Shown piece by piece: positions 15,524 to 24,401 of a stretch of 64,000 nucleotides of DNA (positions are counted from its first letter, which is position 1; every line of letters begins with the position of its first letter). A program made the translations under genes and the position numbers. This DNA comes from JAFDWR01 sp038216655 (lineage in GTDB: Bacteria > Armatimonadota > Fimbriimonadia > Fimbriimonadales > Fimbriimonadaceae): assembly GCA_038216655.1 (NCBI GenBank), contig JBBQPZ010000008.1, positions 101,819-165,818 of the forward strand. Direction: 5' to 3'. The notes under the pieces are model-generated. The model searched no databases, was not told where the DNA came from, and saw nothing but the letters and a program-made list of their open reading frames with translations.

Positions 15524-16798
15524 GTGCTTTCCCGTCGCCAACTCTTTTGCACCGCCGTCGCCTCGGCCGCGTTCCGCAACGACACCCTCGATGTCATAGA
15601 GCGCCTGATCGGTCGCCAAACCTGCGGCTCTTTTGGAGCGGCGGAGGACGAAGATTTCTGGGCACAAATTCAGCAGGCGTTTGTTCTGGATCGGAACACG
15701 ATCAACTTCAACAACGGCGGCTGCTCGCCTTCTCCCCGCATTGTTCAAGATGCCTTACGACGCCAGCTCGAGTTCTCCAACCAGGCACCGAGTAATTACA
15801 TGTGGCGGATTCTGGAGCCCGAGGTGGAATCGGTCCGCCAGCGCCTGGCTCGGACGTTTGGTTGCGAGACGGAAGAGATTGCGATCACGCGAAACGCTAG
15901 CGAGTCGCTGGAGACCTGCCTGTTCGGCTTCGATCTGAAACCCGGGGACGAGGTCTTGACGACGACGATGGACTACCCGCGGTTCTTCACCACGCTGCAG
16001 CAGCGGGAGCGTCGGGATGGGATCAAGATGGTGCGGGCGACCCCGCCGCCGGTGCCGCACTCGCACGCCGAGCTCACCCATGCGGTGGAGGAGAAGATCA
16101 CTGACCGGACAAAGTTGATGCTGGTCTCACAAGTATCGTTTCTGAACGGGCAGATCTTTCCGATCAAGGATCTATGCGCCCTTGGAGCGAAGCGAGGCAT
16201 CCCGGTGATCGTGGATGGGGCGCATGCGTTTGCTCAGTTCCCGTTCACCCGACCCGAACTCGGGTGTGAGTATTACGGAGCTTCGCTGCACAAGTGGCTG
16301 ATGGCCCCGATCGGCACCGGGCTGCTGTACGTGCGCAAGGATCGGATCAAGGGGCTCTGGCCGTTGATGGCGGCGAGTGCGGAGCAGGATTCGAATATCC
16401 GCAAATTCGAAGAGATCGGCACCCATCCGGCGGCCAACCACAACGCGATCGGGGAGGCTCTGACTTTCCACGAGATGATCGGCGTGGAGAGGAAGGCGGC
16501 GCGGTTCCGTTACCTCCGGCACCGTTGGACGGACCGTTTGGCCGAGTTGAAGAACGTGAAGTTCGCCACAAACCTGGACCCGCGCCACTCGTGTGCGATC
16601 ACGACAGTCGCGATCGACGGGATCGTGCCTGGCGACTTGGCGGCTTGGCTGTTGGCGAAGCACTCAGTCTTTGTGACGACGATCGGGACGGACGATGTGA
16701 AGGGGATCCGGGTGACCCCGAACGTCTACACGACGGTGGATGAGATTGACCGGTTCGCCGAAGCGATGATCACGGCGGCGACCAAGGGCATCGCTTAA
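15524..16798 (+). CDS. Class V aminotransferase fold PLP enzyme, isopenicillin-N-epimerase-like
   Basis: 424 residues with a GTG start. A Tat-like SRRQLF opens the protein, so export is possible, though the hydrophobic part is short. Fold type I PLP enzyme: NFNNGGCSPSP (substrate loop), ITRNASESLETCLFG, DEVLTTTMDYPRFF, PVIVDGAHAFAQFPF (Asp and His that hold PLP), and the Schiff-base Lys in ASLHKWLMAPIGTG. The order and the NNGG motif match the isopenicillin N epimerase/cysteine desulfurase-like branch of class V. Reaction not predictable: epimerase, desulfurase-like lyase and transaminase are all represented in this branch. No Fe-S or beta-lactam genes are adjacent. Confidence 0.87.
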   Translation: MLSRRQLFCTAVASAAFRNDTLDVIERLIGRQTCGSFGAAEDEDFWAQIQQAFVLDRNTINFNNGGCSPSPRIVQDALRRQLEFSNQAPSNYMWRILEPEVESVRQRLARTFGCETEEIAITRNASESLETCLFGFDLKPGDEVLTTTMDYPRFFTTLQQRERRDGIKMVRATPPPVPHSHAELTHAVEEKITDRTKLMLVSQVSFLNGQIFPIKDLCALGAKRGIPVIVDGAHAFAQFPFTRPELGCEYYGASLHKWLMAPIGTGLLYVRKDRIKGLWPLMAASAEQDSNIRKFEEIGTHPAANHNAIGEALTFHEMIGVERKAARFRYLRHRWTDRLAELKNVKFATNLDPRHSCAITTVAIDGIVPGDLAAWLLAKHSVFVTTIGTDDVKGIRVTPNVYTTVDEIDRFAEAMITAATKGIA

Positions 16799-16910
16799 AC
16801 CACTCTATTAGTGTTCTTCGCTACTAACGCACTACACGACGACGCCTCTCTTCCCTAACCCTTTTCGGTTGGTATACGCTAGCACCAGTTCCCGATTCGG
16901 AAATCCTCCT

Positions 16911-19900
16911 ATGAAGCTCACGACTGTCCTTTCCTTCGCCCTGATTAGCTCGATCTCTTGGAGCCAAGGCTTTGATCCCGCTAACTACCGCGAGCTGAGT
17001 TGGCGAAACGTCGGACCCACCCGAGGTGGGCGATCGATCGCCTGCACAGGGGTGCGCACCCGACCGAACGAGTACTACTTCGGTGCGACCGGGGGGGGGC
17101 TTTGGAAGTCGACCGACGCGGGTACGACTTGGGGCTGCGTGACGGATGGTTTTCTGAAGAGTTCGTCGGTGGGGGCGGTGGCGATTAGCGACTCCAACCC
17201 CGACGTGGTTTACATCGGCATGGGGGAGCGGGAGATTCGCGGCGACATCTCGGAAGGGGATGGCGTTTACAAGTCCACCGACGCGGGCAAGACTTGGGCG
17301 CATGTTGGACTTGAGGGAACGCGTACGGTTTCGCGGATCGTCGTCGATCCGAAGAATCCGGACGTCGTTTACGTGGCCGCGCTCGGACATATCTATGGGG
17401 CGGGCCCGGATCGGGGTGTGTTCAAATCGACCGACGGGGGTCGAAGGTGGACCAAGATCCTCTACTCCGGTGATCGGGCCGGAGCCGTGGAGTTGATCAT
17501 GGATCCGTCCGACTCGAAGACCCTCTTTGCCGCCACTTGGGAGGCCTGGCGATCGCCTTCATTCATGAACAGCGGCGGCCCGGGAAGCAAATTCTTCAAG
17601 AGCACGGACGCGGGCGCGACTTGGAAGGAGATCACCCAGAACCCGGGATTGCCAAAGGGAACGATCGGCAAGATCGGGATGTCGGTCTCGGCGGCGAATC
17701 CGAAGCGGGTTTACGCGATCGTGGAGGCTGCAGAGGGCGGCATCTTCCGTTCCGATGATGCGGGGGCGACTTGGTCCAAGGTCAACGATGAGAGCGATTG
17801 GCGGCAGCGCGGGTGGTACTTCTCCCACGTTTATGCCGATCCGAAGGTCGCGGACAAGCTGTACTGTCTCAACGTTGGGGCGGGAGTGTCGAAGGATGGG
17901 GGGAAGACCTGGAACTCTCTCCGCACGCCTCACAGCGACAATCACGACCTCTGGATCAACCCCGACGATCCCACCAAGATGATCGAGGCGAACGACGGCG
18001 GGGCGGCGGTTTCGACCAACTCGGGGGGCTCCTGGAGCCGTGAAGCGTTCGCGACGGCAGCGATTTACCATGTGGTTGCGGATAGCCACATTCCTTACCG
18101 AATCTATGGCGCGCAGCAGGACAACAGCAGCGTGCGCGTGTCACCTGGCCAAATGACGGCGGGCGGGCTGGACTACGAAGGCACGGCGGGCGGCGAGAGC
18201 GGCTACATCGCGGTTAAGACCGATGACCCCGACGTCGTGTGGGGCGGCAACTACAGCGGCGACATCACCGAGATCAACGGTCGCACGAACATGCGCAAGC
18301 GGATCGACCCGTGGCCGGAGAATCCGATGGGCCACGCGGCGGCGGACTTGCGGCACCGCATCCAGTGGACGTTCCCGATTGTCACATCACCGCACGACCC
18401 GAACGTGCTTTACAGCGCATCGCAATTTCTGTTGAGGACGGATAACGACGGAGAGAGCTGGAAGCAGATCAGCCCGGATCTGACTCGAAACGATCGCTCC
18501 AAGCAGGTTTCGTCGGGCGGGCCGCTGACGCAGGACAACACGAGCGTCGAGTATTACGACACGATCTTCACCGTCGCCGAATCGCCGGTCAAGAAGGGTG
18601 TGATCTGGGTTGGCTCGGACGACGGCTTGATTCATGTCACCCAGAACGGTGGGGGGAGCTGGCAGGATGTGACGCCAAGCGGGATGCCGCATTGGGGGCG
18701 GGTGAGCATGATCGATGCCTCGCCGCACGATCCTGGGACCGCCTACGCCGCGGTCAACAACTATCAGAACGACGATGTTACGCCGTACATCTATCGAACC
18801 CACGACTTCGGCCGGACGTGGACAAAGATCGTGAGCGGGATGCCGATGGGGGCGTTCGCACGGGTTTGCCGAGCGGACTTGCATCGGAAGGGTCTGCTTT
18901 ACGCGGGTACCGAGACGGGCGCATTCGTGAGCTTTGACGATGGCGACAATTGGCAGTCTTTGCAGCTCAACTTGCCGCTCTGCCCGGTTCATGACCTCTT
19001 GTGCAAAGACGACGATCTGATCGCCGCCACTCATGGGCGGTCGTTCTGGATCCTGCACGGCCTCTCCCGCCTTTCGAACTTGACGGCGACGATGCCGACG
19101 GCGCCGACCCTGTATGCGCCGATCGATCGGTATCGAATTGGGGGCGCGAATGCGACCGTGGATTACTTCCTGCCGAATGCGGCCAAGAGGGTGGAGTTCG
19201 AGTTCTTCAGTCAGTCGGGTGAGAAGCTGGGCTCGACGACCGGCGACACTGAGAAGGGATTCCACACGGTTTCCGCGAGCCTGTCTCACCCGGGCTTCGG
19301 TTCTTTCCCGAACATGATCTTGTGGGCGGGTTTCCCCCGTCCGATATCGGCACCGCCTGGCACCTACACGGTGAAGATGACCGCGGATGGCATCTCGGAT
19401 ACGAAGAGTTTCCGGCTTGTGAAAGACCCGCGCGTCACCGCCTCGGAGAAGGACCTCGCCGAGCAGTACGACGTAAGCGTAAAGATCGTCGAGCGCCTCA
19501 ATGAGGCGAACGGCGCGGTTGTTCGGATTCGCGACATGCGGGCTCAGATCGACAAGGCGGTTGCGGACGCTAAGGGCGATCCGGATGTCACCAAGGCCGC
19601 GGACGTCCTGAAGGCCAAGCTCGCCGCAGTCGAGGGAGAGATCTACCAGGTCAAGAGCAAGAGCGGCGAGGACCCGCTGAACTTCCCGATCAAGTTGAAC
19701 GACAAGCTCGCCGGCGTGGTTGGGGTGATTCAGTCGGGCAGCATGAAGCCTTCGGCGCAAGCCAAGGAAGTGTTCGAGGGCCTAAGTCGGTTGCTCGACA
19801 TCCAGCTCAACTTGCTCAAGGGAATCGAGGCGAAGGACGTTGTCGAATTCAATGCGAAGCTGAAGGCGAAGGGCGTGGCGGCGATCGTGCCGAAAACTCC

Positions 19901-19964
19901 TGCCTTGCAGTTCGGTGGTGGCGGCCGACGGGGCGGCGAGGATGACGAGGATAAGGGCCAATGA
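16911..19964 (+). CDS. Secreted BNR/VPS10-sortilin-type beta-propeller protein
   Basis: 1017 residues from the ATG at 16911 with signal peptide MKLTTVLSFALISSISWSQG; a start 14 codons earlier would bury it. The first ~700 residues contain repeated Asp-box motifs of the S-x-D-x-G-x-T-W type (KSTDAGTTWG, KSTDAGKTWA, KSTDAGATWK, RSDDAGATWS, RTHDFGRTWT), as in sortilin/VPS10 and xyloglucanase propellers. The opening NWRNVGPTRGGRS-like strand matches large secreted proteins common in acidobacteria and Bacteroidota. After the propeller comes a FlgD-like Ig strand set (PPGTYTVKMTADG) and a helical segment, ending in an Asp/Glu-Gly-Arg tail. No catalytic pair can be assigned. The GH16 gene follows with an ATGA overlap, so glycan binding or cleavage is plausible. 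Confidence 0.82.
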   Translation: MKLTTVLSFALISSISWSQGFDPANYRELSWRNVGPTRGGRSIACTGVRTRPNEYYFGATGGGLWKSTDAGTTWGCVTDGFLKSSSVGAVAISDSNPDVVYIGMGEREIRGDISEGDGVYKSTDAGKTWAHVGLEGTRTVSRIVVDPKNPDVVYVAALGHIYGAGPDRGVFKSTDGGRRWTKILYSGDRAGAVELIMDPSDSKTLFAATWEAWRSPSFMNSGGPGSKFFKSTDAGATWKEITQNPGLPKGTIGKIGMSVSAANPKRVYAIVEAAEGGIFRSDDAGATWSKVNDESDWRQRGWYFSHVYADPKVADKLYCLNVGAGVSKDGGKTWNSLRTPHSDNHDLWINPDDPTKMIEANDGGAAVSTNSGGSWSREAFATAAIYHVVADSHIPYRIYGAQQDNSSVRVSPGQMTAGGLDYEGTAGGESGYIAVKTDDPDVVWGGNYSGDITEINGRTNMRKRIDPWPENPMGHAAADLRHRIQWTFPIVTSPHDPNVLYSASQFLLRTDNDGESWKQISPDLTRNDRSKQVSSGGPLTQDNTSVEYYDTIFTVAESPVKKGVIWVGSDDGLIHVTQNGGGSWQDVTPSGMPHWGRVSMIDASPHDPGTAYAAVNNYQNDDVTPYIYRTHDFGRTWTKIVSGMPMGAFARVCRADLHRKGLLYAGTETGAFVSFDDGDNWQSLQLNLPLCPVHDLLCKDDDLIAATHGRSFWILHGLSRLSNLTATMPTAPTLYAPIDRYRIGGANATVDYFLPNAAKRVEFEFFSQSGEKLGSTTGDTEKGFHTVSASLSHPGFGSFPNMILWAGFPRPISAPPGTYTVKMTADGISDTKSFRLVKDPRVTASEKDLAEQYDVSVKIVERLNEANGAVVRIRDMRAQIDKAVADAKGDPDVTKAADVLKAKLAAVEGEIYQVKSKSGEDPLNFPIKLNDKLAGVVGVIQSGSMKPSAQAKEVFEGLSRLLDIQLNLLKGIEAKDVVEFNAKLKAKGVAAIVPKTPALQFGGGGRRGGEDDEDKGQ

Positions 19965-20737
19965 TGTTAGTGCTTGGTGCCTTGCTGATGGCAACGGCAC
20001 CCAAATGGAAGATGACCTTCAACGACGAGTTCGACGGGGCGGCCAACTCGGCCCCATCGACCGTTCGGTGGACCCGCGACCTCGGCGGTGGCGGATTCGG
20101 CAATAACGAACTCGAGAGTTACACCGCGGGTAACAAGAACGCCTTCCTCGACGGGCATGGCAATCTCGTCATCGAGGCGCGCAAGGAGCCGGCCCACGGC
20201 AGCGACAACATCCGGCGCGACTACAGTTCGGCGCGACTCAAGAGTGGCGGGTTGTTCTCCCAAACCTACGGCAAGTTCGAGGCGCGCGCGAAGCTTCCGC
20301 GCGGCAAAGGAATCTGGCCGGCGATCTGGTTGTTGGGTGACAACATCGGGACGGTCGGGTGGCCGACTTGCGGGGAGATCGATATCCTCGAGTCAATCGG
20401 CGCGAAGGCGGACATTGCCTACGGCACCCTTCACGGGCCGGGTTACTCCGGAGGTGGGGGCAAGCAAGGCAAATTCCTTTCCAAGGAATCGCTTGCAGAC
20501 AAGTTCCACGTCTACGGGATCGAGTGGGAGCCGGAAGTCATCCGCTGGTATGTGGATGGCAATCTCTACTACACGGTGACGCCAAAGGATTTGGGCTCGA
20601 ACAAATGGGTTTTCGACAAGCCGCAGTTCCTGATCATGAACCTCGCGGTCGGCGGTGGTTGGCCCGGGAATCCGGACGAGACCACTGTCTTCCCGCAGCG
20701 GCTCGTGGTTGACTACGTTCGGGTCTATCAGCGCTAA
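19961..20737 (+). CDS. Secreted GH16 beta-glucanase (laminarinase/lichenase type)
   Basis: 258 residues. Starts at ATG 19961, overlapping the stop of the propeller gene (ATGA). Short hydrophobic leader (MMLVLGALLMATA), then a GH16 jelly roll: FNDEFDG, GYFEAR-like YGKFEARAKLPRGKGIWPAIW, and catalytic GEIDILESIG, where the first Glu is the nucleophile and the last Glu the acid/base (ExDxxE). Aromatic cleft residues WPTCGEID and YGIEWEPEVIRWYVDG are conserved. It hydrolyses internal beta-1,3 or mixed beta-1,3/1,4-glucan bonds outside the cell. The coupling to the upstream propeller protein suggests both act on the same extracellular glucan. Ends 4 bp into the convergent VOC gene. Confidence 0.92.
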   Translation: MMLVLGALLMATAPKWKMTFNDEFDGAANSAPSTVRWTRDLGGGGFGNNELESYTAGNKNAFLDGHGNLVIEARKEPAHGSDNIRRDYSSARLKSGGLFSQTYGKFEARAKLPRGKGIWPAIWLLGDNIGTVGWPTCGEIDILESIGAKADIAYGTLHGPGYSGGGGKQGKFLSKESLADKFHVYGIEWEPEVIRWYVDGNLYYTVTPKDLGSNKWVFDKPQFLIMNLAVGGGWPGNPDETTVFPQRLVVDYVRVYQR

Positions 20738-21195
20738 TCGAGTTCGGTGCGCTTGTGTTCGAGGATTTCGAGCATGACCCCGAATTGAGGCACGCCGTCG
20801 AAGTAGGCGTACTGCCCGTCGCCCATATCGCCTCGCATGATGAGGGGGGCTCCGTGCTCGTCGAGGGTCGCGACGGTCTCCTTCATGTCTTCGGTCCAGA
20901 AGGCGAGATGGTGGACCCGTTCGCCCTTCAAATCAAAGTCTTCCGCCCAAGCCGAGTCCACGCCGATCGGCTGGATGAGCTCCAACTGCACGTCGCCCAT
21001 GTCGAAGAAGGCGAGTTTTGCTTTGGCGTTCGTGCGTTTGCCGCGGTAGTTGAGGCGGACCTCCTCGCCGGGCAGGGTTTCGATGATATCGGGCTCGGCG
21101 ACACCCAAAAGGGCGGCAAATCGAGCTCGAGAAACTAGCATATCGGCGACGACGATCGCGACTTGCGCGAGCTTGGTGTTGCGAAGAGCGGCCAT
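20734..21195 (-). CDS. VOC/glyoxalase-fold protein, methylmalonyl-CoA-epimerase-like
   Basis: 153 residues, two beta-alpha-beta3 repeats: QVAIVVADMLVSRARFAALLG in the first and VHHLAFWTEDMKETVATLDEHG in the second. Candidate metal ligands are His in VHHLAFW and Glu in QLELIQP and MLEILEH; the N-terminal metal His is replaced (QVAIVV), so metal binding may be incomplete. The overall form follows methylmalonyl-CoA epimerase and related isomerases, but no propionate genes are near. Its 3' end overlaps that of the GH16 gene by 4 bp (convergent). Confidence 0.78.
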   Translation of the reverse strand: MAALRNTKLAQVAIVVADMLVSRARFAALLGVAEPDIIETLPGEEVRLNYRGKRTNAKAKLAFFDMGDVQLELIQPIGVDSAWAEDFDLKGERVHHLAFWTEDMKETVATLDEHGAPLIMRGDMGDGQYAYFDGVPQFGVMLEILEHKRTELD

Positions 21196-21200
21196 CGCCC

Positions 21201-21206
21201 ATTATG
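21201..21206 (-). promoter_or_regulatory. CATAAT -10 box 5 nt before start codon
   Basis: On the minus strand CATAAT ends 5 nt before the ATG at 21195. The divergent gene's TAAACT is 10 bp away, so two back-to-back leaderless promoters share 33 bp. Confidence 0.55.
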
Positions 21207-21216
21207 GCGGGGCGGC

Positions 21217-21222
21217 TAAACT
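21217..21222 (+). promoter_or_regulatory. TAAACT -10 box 6 nt before GTG start
   Basis: TAAACT ends 6 nt before the GTG at 21229; no ribosome-binding site fits. Same hexamer and similar distance as at 24388 and 54998. Confidence 0.55.
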
Positions 21223-21228
21223 CTTAGG

Positions 21229-21936
21229 GTGAAGCCATTTTTTGAGTTTATTGCCTACAAGGCCGTGGTTGGATCGCGGGCGTATGGCCTGGTGCATGAG
21301 GGCTCGGATACCGACCTCAAGGGCTTCTTCGTTCCGCCGGCTGAGCTTCAGTGGTCGCTCGAAGGGGTGCCGGACCAGATCGACGACGAGAAGGAGCAGT
21401 CGGTTTTTTGGGAGCTTGGCAAGTGCGTCCGACTCGCGCTGCGGGCCAACCCGACGGTCCTGGAGACGCTGAACGCCCCGGAGGTTCTTCAGAGTTCGGA
21501 GATCGCAGAGGATTTGCTGTCGATTCGGGACGCGTTCATTTCCAAGCATGCATACGCTCGCTACCAGAGCTATGCGGAGGACCAGTTCAAGCGCCTGAAC
21601 AAGGGAGCCGAAGAGGGCGAACCTAACTGGAAGCACGCGATGCACATGCTACGCCTGCTCATCTGCGGCGAGACCCTGATGCGCGAGGGTTTCGTTCGGG
21701 TGGATGTCACCGAGTACCGCGAGAAGCTGCTCAGCGTGAAGCGCGGTGCGATGAAGTGGGCGAACGTGATTGCCTGGCAGGAAGAGCTAAATGAGAAGCT
21801 GAAGAACTCGTTCGAGACCACCGAGCTTCCCGACGAGCCGGACGTCGAACGGGTCAATGCGTTCCTCATCTCGGCCCGTCGCCGAATGGTCGATTACGTC
21901 GCGCCGGTGGTCGAAGCCGAAGCCGTCACGGTCTGA
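21229..21936 (+). CDS. Nucleotidyltransferase-fold protein, RlaP/YcgL type (PF10127)
   Basis: 235 residues from the GTG at 21229. Pol-beta-type nucleotidyltransferase core: GSRAYGLVHEGSDTDLKGFF carries the GS and DxD metal-binding pattern, followed by a helical C-terminal part (MHMLRLLICGETLMREG, ISARRRMVDYVAPVVE). The match is to the predicted nucleotidyltransferases that in some phages and bacteria sit beside RNA ligases (RlaP family). They may transfer nucleotides to RNA or protein; substrate unknown. Here no RNA ligase is adjacent. Promoter is a TAAACT box directly upstream. Converges on the GH35 gene with 7 bp between stops. Confidence 0.8.
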   Translation: MKPFFEFIAYKAVVGSRAYGLVHEGSDTDLKGFFVPPAELQWSLEGVPDQIDDEKEQSVFWELGKCVRLALRANPTVLETLNAPEVLQSSEIAEDLLSIRDAFISKHAYARYQSYAEDQFKRLNKGAEEGEPNWKHAMHMLRLLICGETLMREGFVRVDVTEYREKLLSVKRGAMKWANVIAWQEELNEKLKNSFETTELPDEPDVERVNAFLISARRRMVDYVAPVVEAEAVTV

Positions 21937-21943
21937 CCTCGTT

Positions 21944-24319
21944 TCAGGCCGGGTGAATCCAGACACTGCCCCGGCCCGGGGCAAGTTCGACAATCGAGTT
22001 CGGTCCGGTATTGGTGATCTTTGCCGGACCTCTTGTCTGGACCTTTCCCATGAGTTCAATTCGCTCAGTGACCGCGGTCTGTCGGAAGGCCAGACCTGTC
22101 GAGGATTGATCTGTGATCTCAGTTGTCGATCTTAGAAGCCTGAGCCCGTTTACGGTCACGTTTAGGGGAAGGAGCTTTGCCTTTCTTCCGGCAAGGAAGA
22201 TCTTGCGACCGAACAGGTCTTGGCCCTCTTCGGTGATCCGAAGCTCCTTGTCTTCCTGGTCGAGGTTGATGAGGCTGATGAAGCGCTCACCCTGGGGATT
22301 GCGAACCCGGTTCAATAGGATGCCTCCGTGCTCAGCGTCATGTTGAACTTTCGGCTTTGCGCGCATTCGGCCTAAGATCCCTCGCCAAAGCGGCATGTGT
22401 AGGGGGAGTTCGGCGGTCACCAGGGTCACTTGTCCGGCACCGTAGGGGATGGTCGCCCCGGCCGAGAGTTCGGTTTGAACGAAATTCAGGAAAGACTGGC
22501 CCCTTGCGGCGGCGAATGGGACAAGTTGCCAAACCCGCACCTCGGGTTCATGCGCCGCCCAGTCCGTGCCTTGCAGCGACGGGAAGAAGTCGCTGCTGCC
22601 CTGCTTGACATCGTGCAGTTCGATGCCCAAGGCGTCCCCGAGAATTTTGGCGGGACGACCTTCCAGGTCCTCAACGGGCAGGCGTCCGTAGAGCAACAGG
22701 TGTCCGCCGCGGTGGACGAAATCTAGCAGTCGGTGCTGGACCTCCGCGTGCAGGCAGGATACCGAGGCGAGTGCCATTGCTTTCGTTCCCGACGGGATCG
22801 GAGCTTGGAGATTGACCGCAGGGAAGCTGAGGCCACAGGCCATCATCGCTCGGGTCAACCCCTCCAAGGGACCGCGCGCAGCTTCGAGTTGGGAGGCGAG
22901 CGCCATCATGGGACCCGGCCGCTTGACGTCGGTCGAATAGTAGTCTGGCACGAATCCGAGCGCGATGTCATCGTGCTCCTCGGTCATCCCGGCCAGGAGG
23001 TCGCCGACGCTGGCAAGTGTGCGGTTCGTATCTTGGAGTCCGAAGTAAGTGGGATCGAGCTTGCCTTCGGGGTCGATCGGGGCGGCGAAGCCGTGACGCC
23101 CGCCGGTGGTGCCGAGTCGCGAGTTTCCGTCCTGCTTCTTTCGCTCGAGCATCGGGTTGTGCCCGCCCGCGAGGAGATAGTGGTTGAGCATCCGGTTGCC
23201 CTGCACGACGCTGAGGCGGGCTTTGAAATCGGTCGCGGAACTTGGTTGACGAATGGCCCCGCTCTCGCCGTAATCACCGGAGCCCGCTTCGAATTCGATG
23301 GAGGAGAGGGGCTGCTCGGGACGGTTGACGCAGGCCATGAAGGCATTCATGAAGTAGAGGTCGCCGGCGTTCTGGCGGGTGATGTCGCCGAGGTAGTGAT
23401 CCGAGGAACCCCAGTAGCCCCCAGCCTGAGTGTAACTAGGAAACGTCTGGCTGATGCCAATGGGGAAGGTCGTGGCGCGTCCGCCGCCGCTGCCGTGGAT
23501 GTTGATCACGAACGGGACGTCGATGATGCCGGACGCCTCAGCGAAGCCTCGCAGCTTTGATGCGTAGCGTGCGAACCGGTCGCGGGTGAATTCGGTGTAG
23601 TCCGCATGGAAGAACCGTGCCTCCGGATAGGTGCCATCTCGCAGGAACCTGGCCCGACTCGCCGGGTCGCCTAGGTCGAACGGATACCTTGCCTTGAGTT
23701 CCTCGGGGCGGTGGTGGTTCTGAACCCAGGCAGTGAACTCGCACAGCACATCCTCGCTAAGGTCGGCTTCCTCGGTCCAGCATTGGAGCATGCCGATCTC
23801 GTTGTCGAGCTGAACCACGATGACGTTGCCGCCGTGCTTATCGAGGCGCTTGGCCAAAATCGGCATGACGGCGGCGTACCATCTCTTCGCGAATCCGAGG
23901 AACTCGGGGTTGAGGTAGCTCAGGGTCTTGCTCGTCGCCTTCTTACCGCCCCAAGTGGTCGGGATCGCGTTCGGGCACCGGGTGTAGATCCAATCGGGGA
24001 TGCCTTCGTTCTTAACCTCGCCCATCACGAAGGGGCCGGGGCGGGCAATGAACCAAAGGCCCTCTCGCTGGCAAAGGTCGATGAATGCGCCGAGGTCGTG
24101 TTCGGGGCGCTTCCGACCGGTGACGTCGATGTCGCCTTCGATCTCTTCGTGGTAAAGCCACGGGATGTAGCTTGCGATGGCATTGCAGCCCGCTTCGCGT
24201 GCTTTGACGATGCGGTCGAGCCAGTCCTCGCGGGCGAGCCGGAAGTAGTGGACCTCGCCCGAGAGGACGAGGACCGGTTTGCCTCCGACGATGAACTTGC
24301 GATCTTCAAAGTGCGCCAT
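21944..24319 (-). CDS. GH35-type beta-galactosidase, cytoplasmic
   Basis: 791 residues without a signal peptide. N-terminal GH35 barrel: FIVGGKPVLVLSGEVHYFRL, the ARPGPFVMGEV strand, acid/base in VVQLDNEIG, nucleophile Glu in SIEFEAGSGDYGE. C-terminal part has Rossmann-like and beta domains (LLYGRLPVEDLEGRPAKI; IKVTLVTAELPL-type strands), like large bacterial GH35/GH42-clan enzymes. Retaining cleavage of terminal beta-D-galactose is the family reaction; other beta-glycosides are possible given the extended C-terminus. Monocistronic with its own TACAAT box. Divergent from the BI-1-like gene. Confidence 0.87.
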   Translation of the reverse strand: MAHFEDRKFIVGGKPVLVLSGEVHYFRLAREDWLDRIVKAREAGCNAIASYIPWLYHEEIEGDIDVTGRKRPEHDLGAFIDLCQREGLWFIARPGPFVMGEVKNEGIPDWIYTRCPNAIPTTWGGKKATSKTLSYLNPEFLGFAKRWYAAVMPILAKRLDKHGGNVIVVQLDNEIGMLQCWTEEADLSEDVLCEFTAWVQNHHRPEELKARYPFDLGDPASRARFLRDGTYPEARFFHADYTEFTRDRFARYASKLRGFAEASGIIDVPFVINIHGSGGGRATTFPIGISQTFPSYTQAGGYWGSSDHYLGDITRQNAGDLYFMNAFMACVNRPEQPLSSIEFEAGSGDYGESGAIRQPSSATDFKARLSVVQGNRMLNHYLLAGGHNPMLERKKQDGNSRLGTTGGRHGFAAPIDPEGKLDPTYFGLQDTNRTLASVGDLLAGMTEEHDDIALGFVPDYYSTDVKRPGPMMALASQLEAARGPLEGLTRAMMACGLSFPAVNLQAPIPSGTKAMALASVSCLHAEVQHRLLDFVHRGGHLLLYGRLPVEDLEGRPAKILGDALGIELHDVKQGSSDFFPSLQGTDWAAHEPEVRVWQLVPFAAARGQSFLNFVQTELSAGATIPYGAGQVTLVTAELPLHMPLWRGILGRMRAKPKVQHDAEHGGILLNRVRNPQGERFISLINLDQEDKELRITEEGQDLFGRKIFLAGRKAKLLPLNVTVNGLRLLRSTTEITDQSSTGLAFRQTAVTERIELMGKVQTRGPAKITNTGPNSIVELAPGRGSVWIHPA

Positions 24320-24329
24320 TGCCGATTCG

Positions 24330-24335
24330 ATTGTA
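24330..24335 (-). promoter_or_regulatory. Extended -10 TGTACAAT, 10 nt before start codon
   Basis: TACAAT, preceded by TG, ends 10 nt before the ATG at 24319 on the minus strand. Serves the GH35 gene. Confidence 0.5.
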
Positions 24336-24387
24336 CAGCGCCGCTACTGAAGCGCTTCAGCGGCTTACCTGCCCGGAGTTAGGGAGC

Positions 24388-24393
24388 TAAACT
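24388..24393 (+). promoter_or_regulatory. TAAACT -10 box 8 nt before start codon
   Basis: TAAACT ends 8 nt before the ATG at 24402. Serves the BI-1-like/P-II operon; apparently leaderless. Confidence 0.55.
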
Positions 24394-24401
24394 GAGTTGG
24401 C

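Noticed and set aside
18387..19760. 457-codon minus-strand ORF antisense to the propeller protein
   Set aside because: Arg/His/Val-rich composition typical of antisense frames in GC-rich DNA; no domain recognisable.
22733..23560. 275-codon plus-strand ORF antisense to the GH35 gene
   Set aside because: Composition of a shadow frame and no promoter; GH35 motifs are on the other strand.
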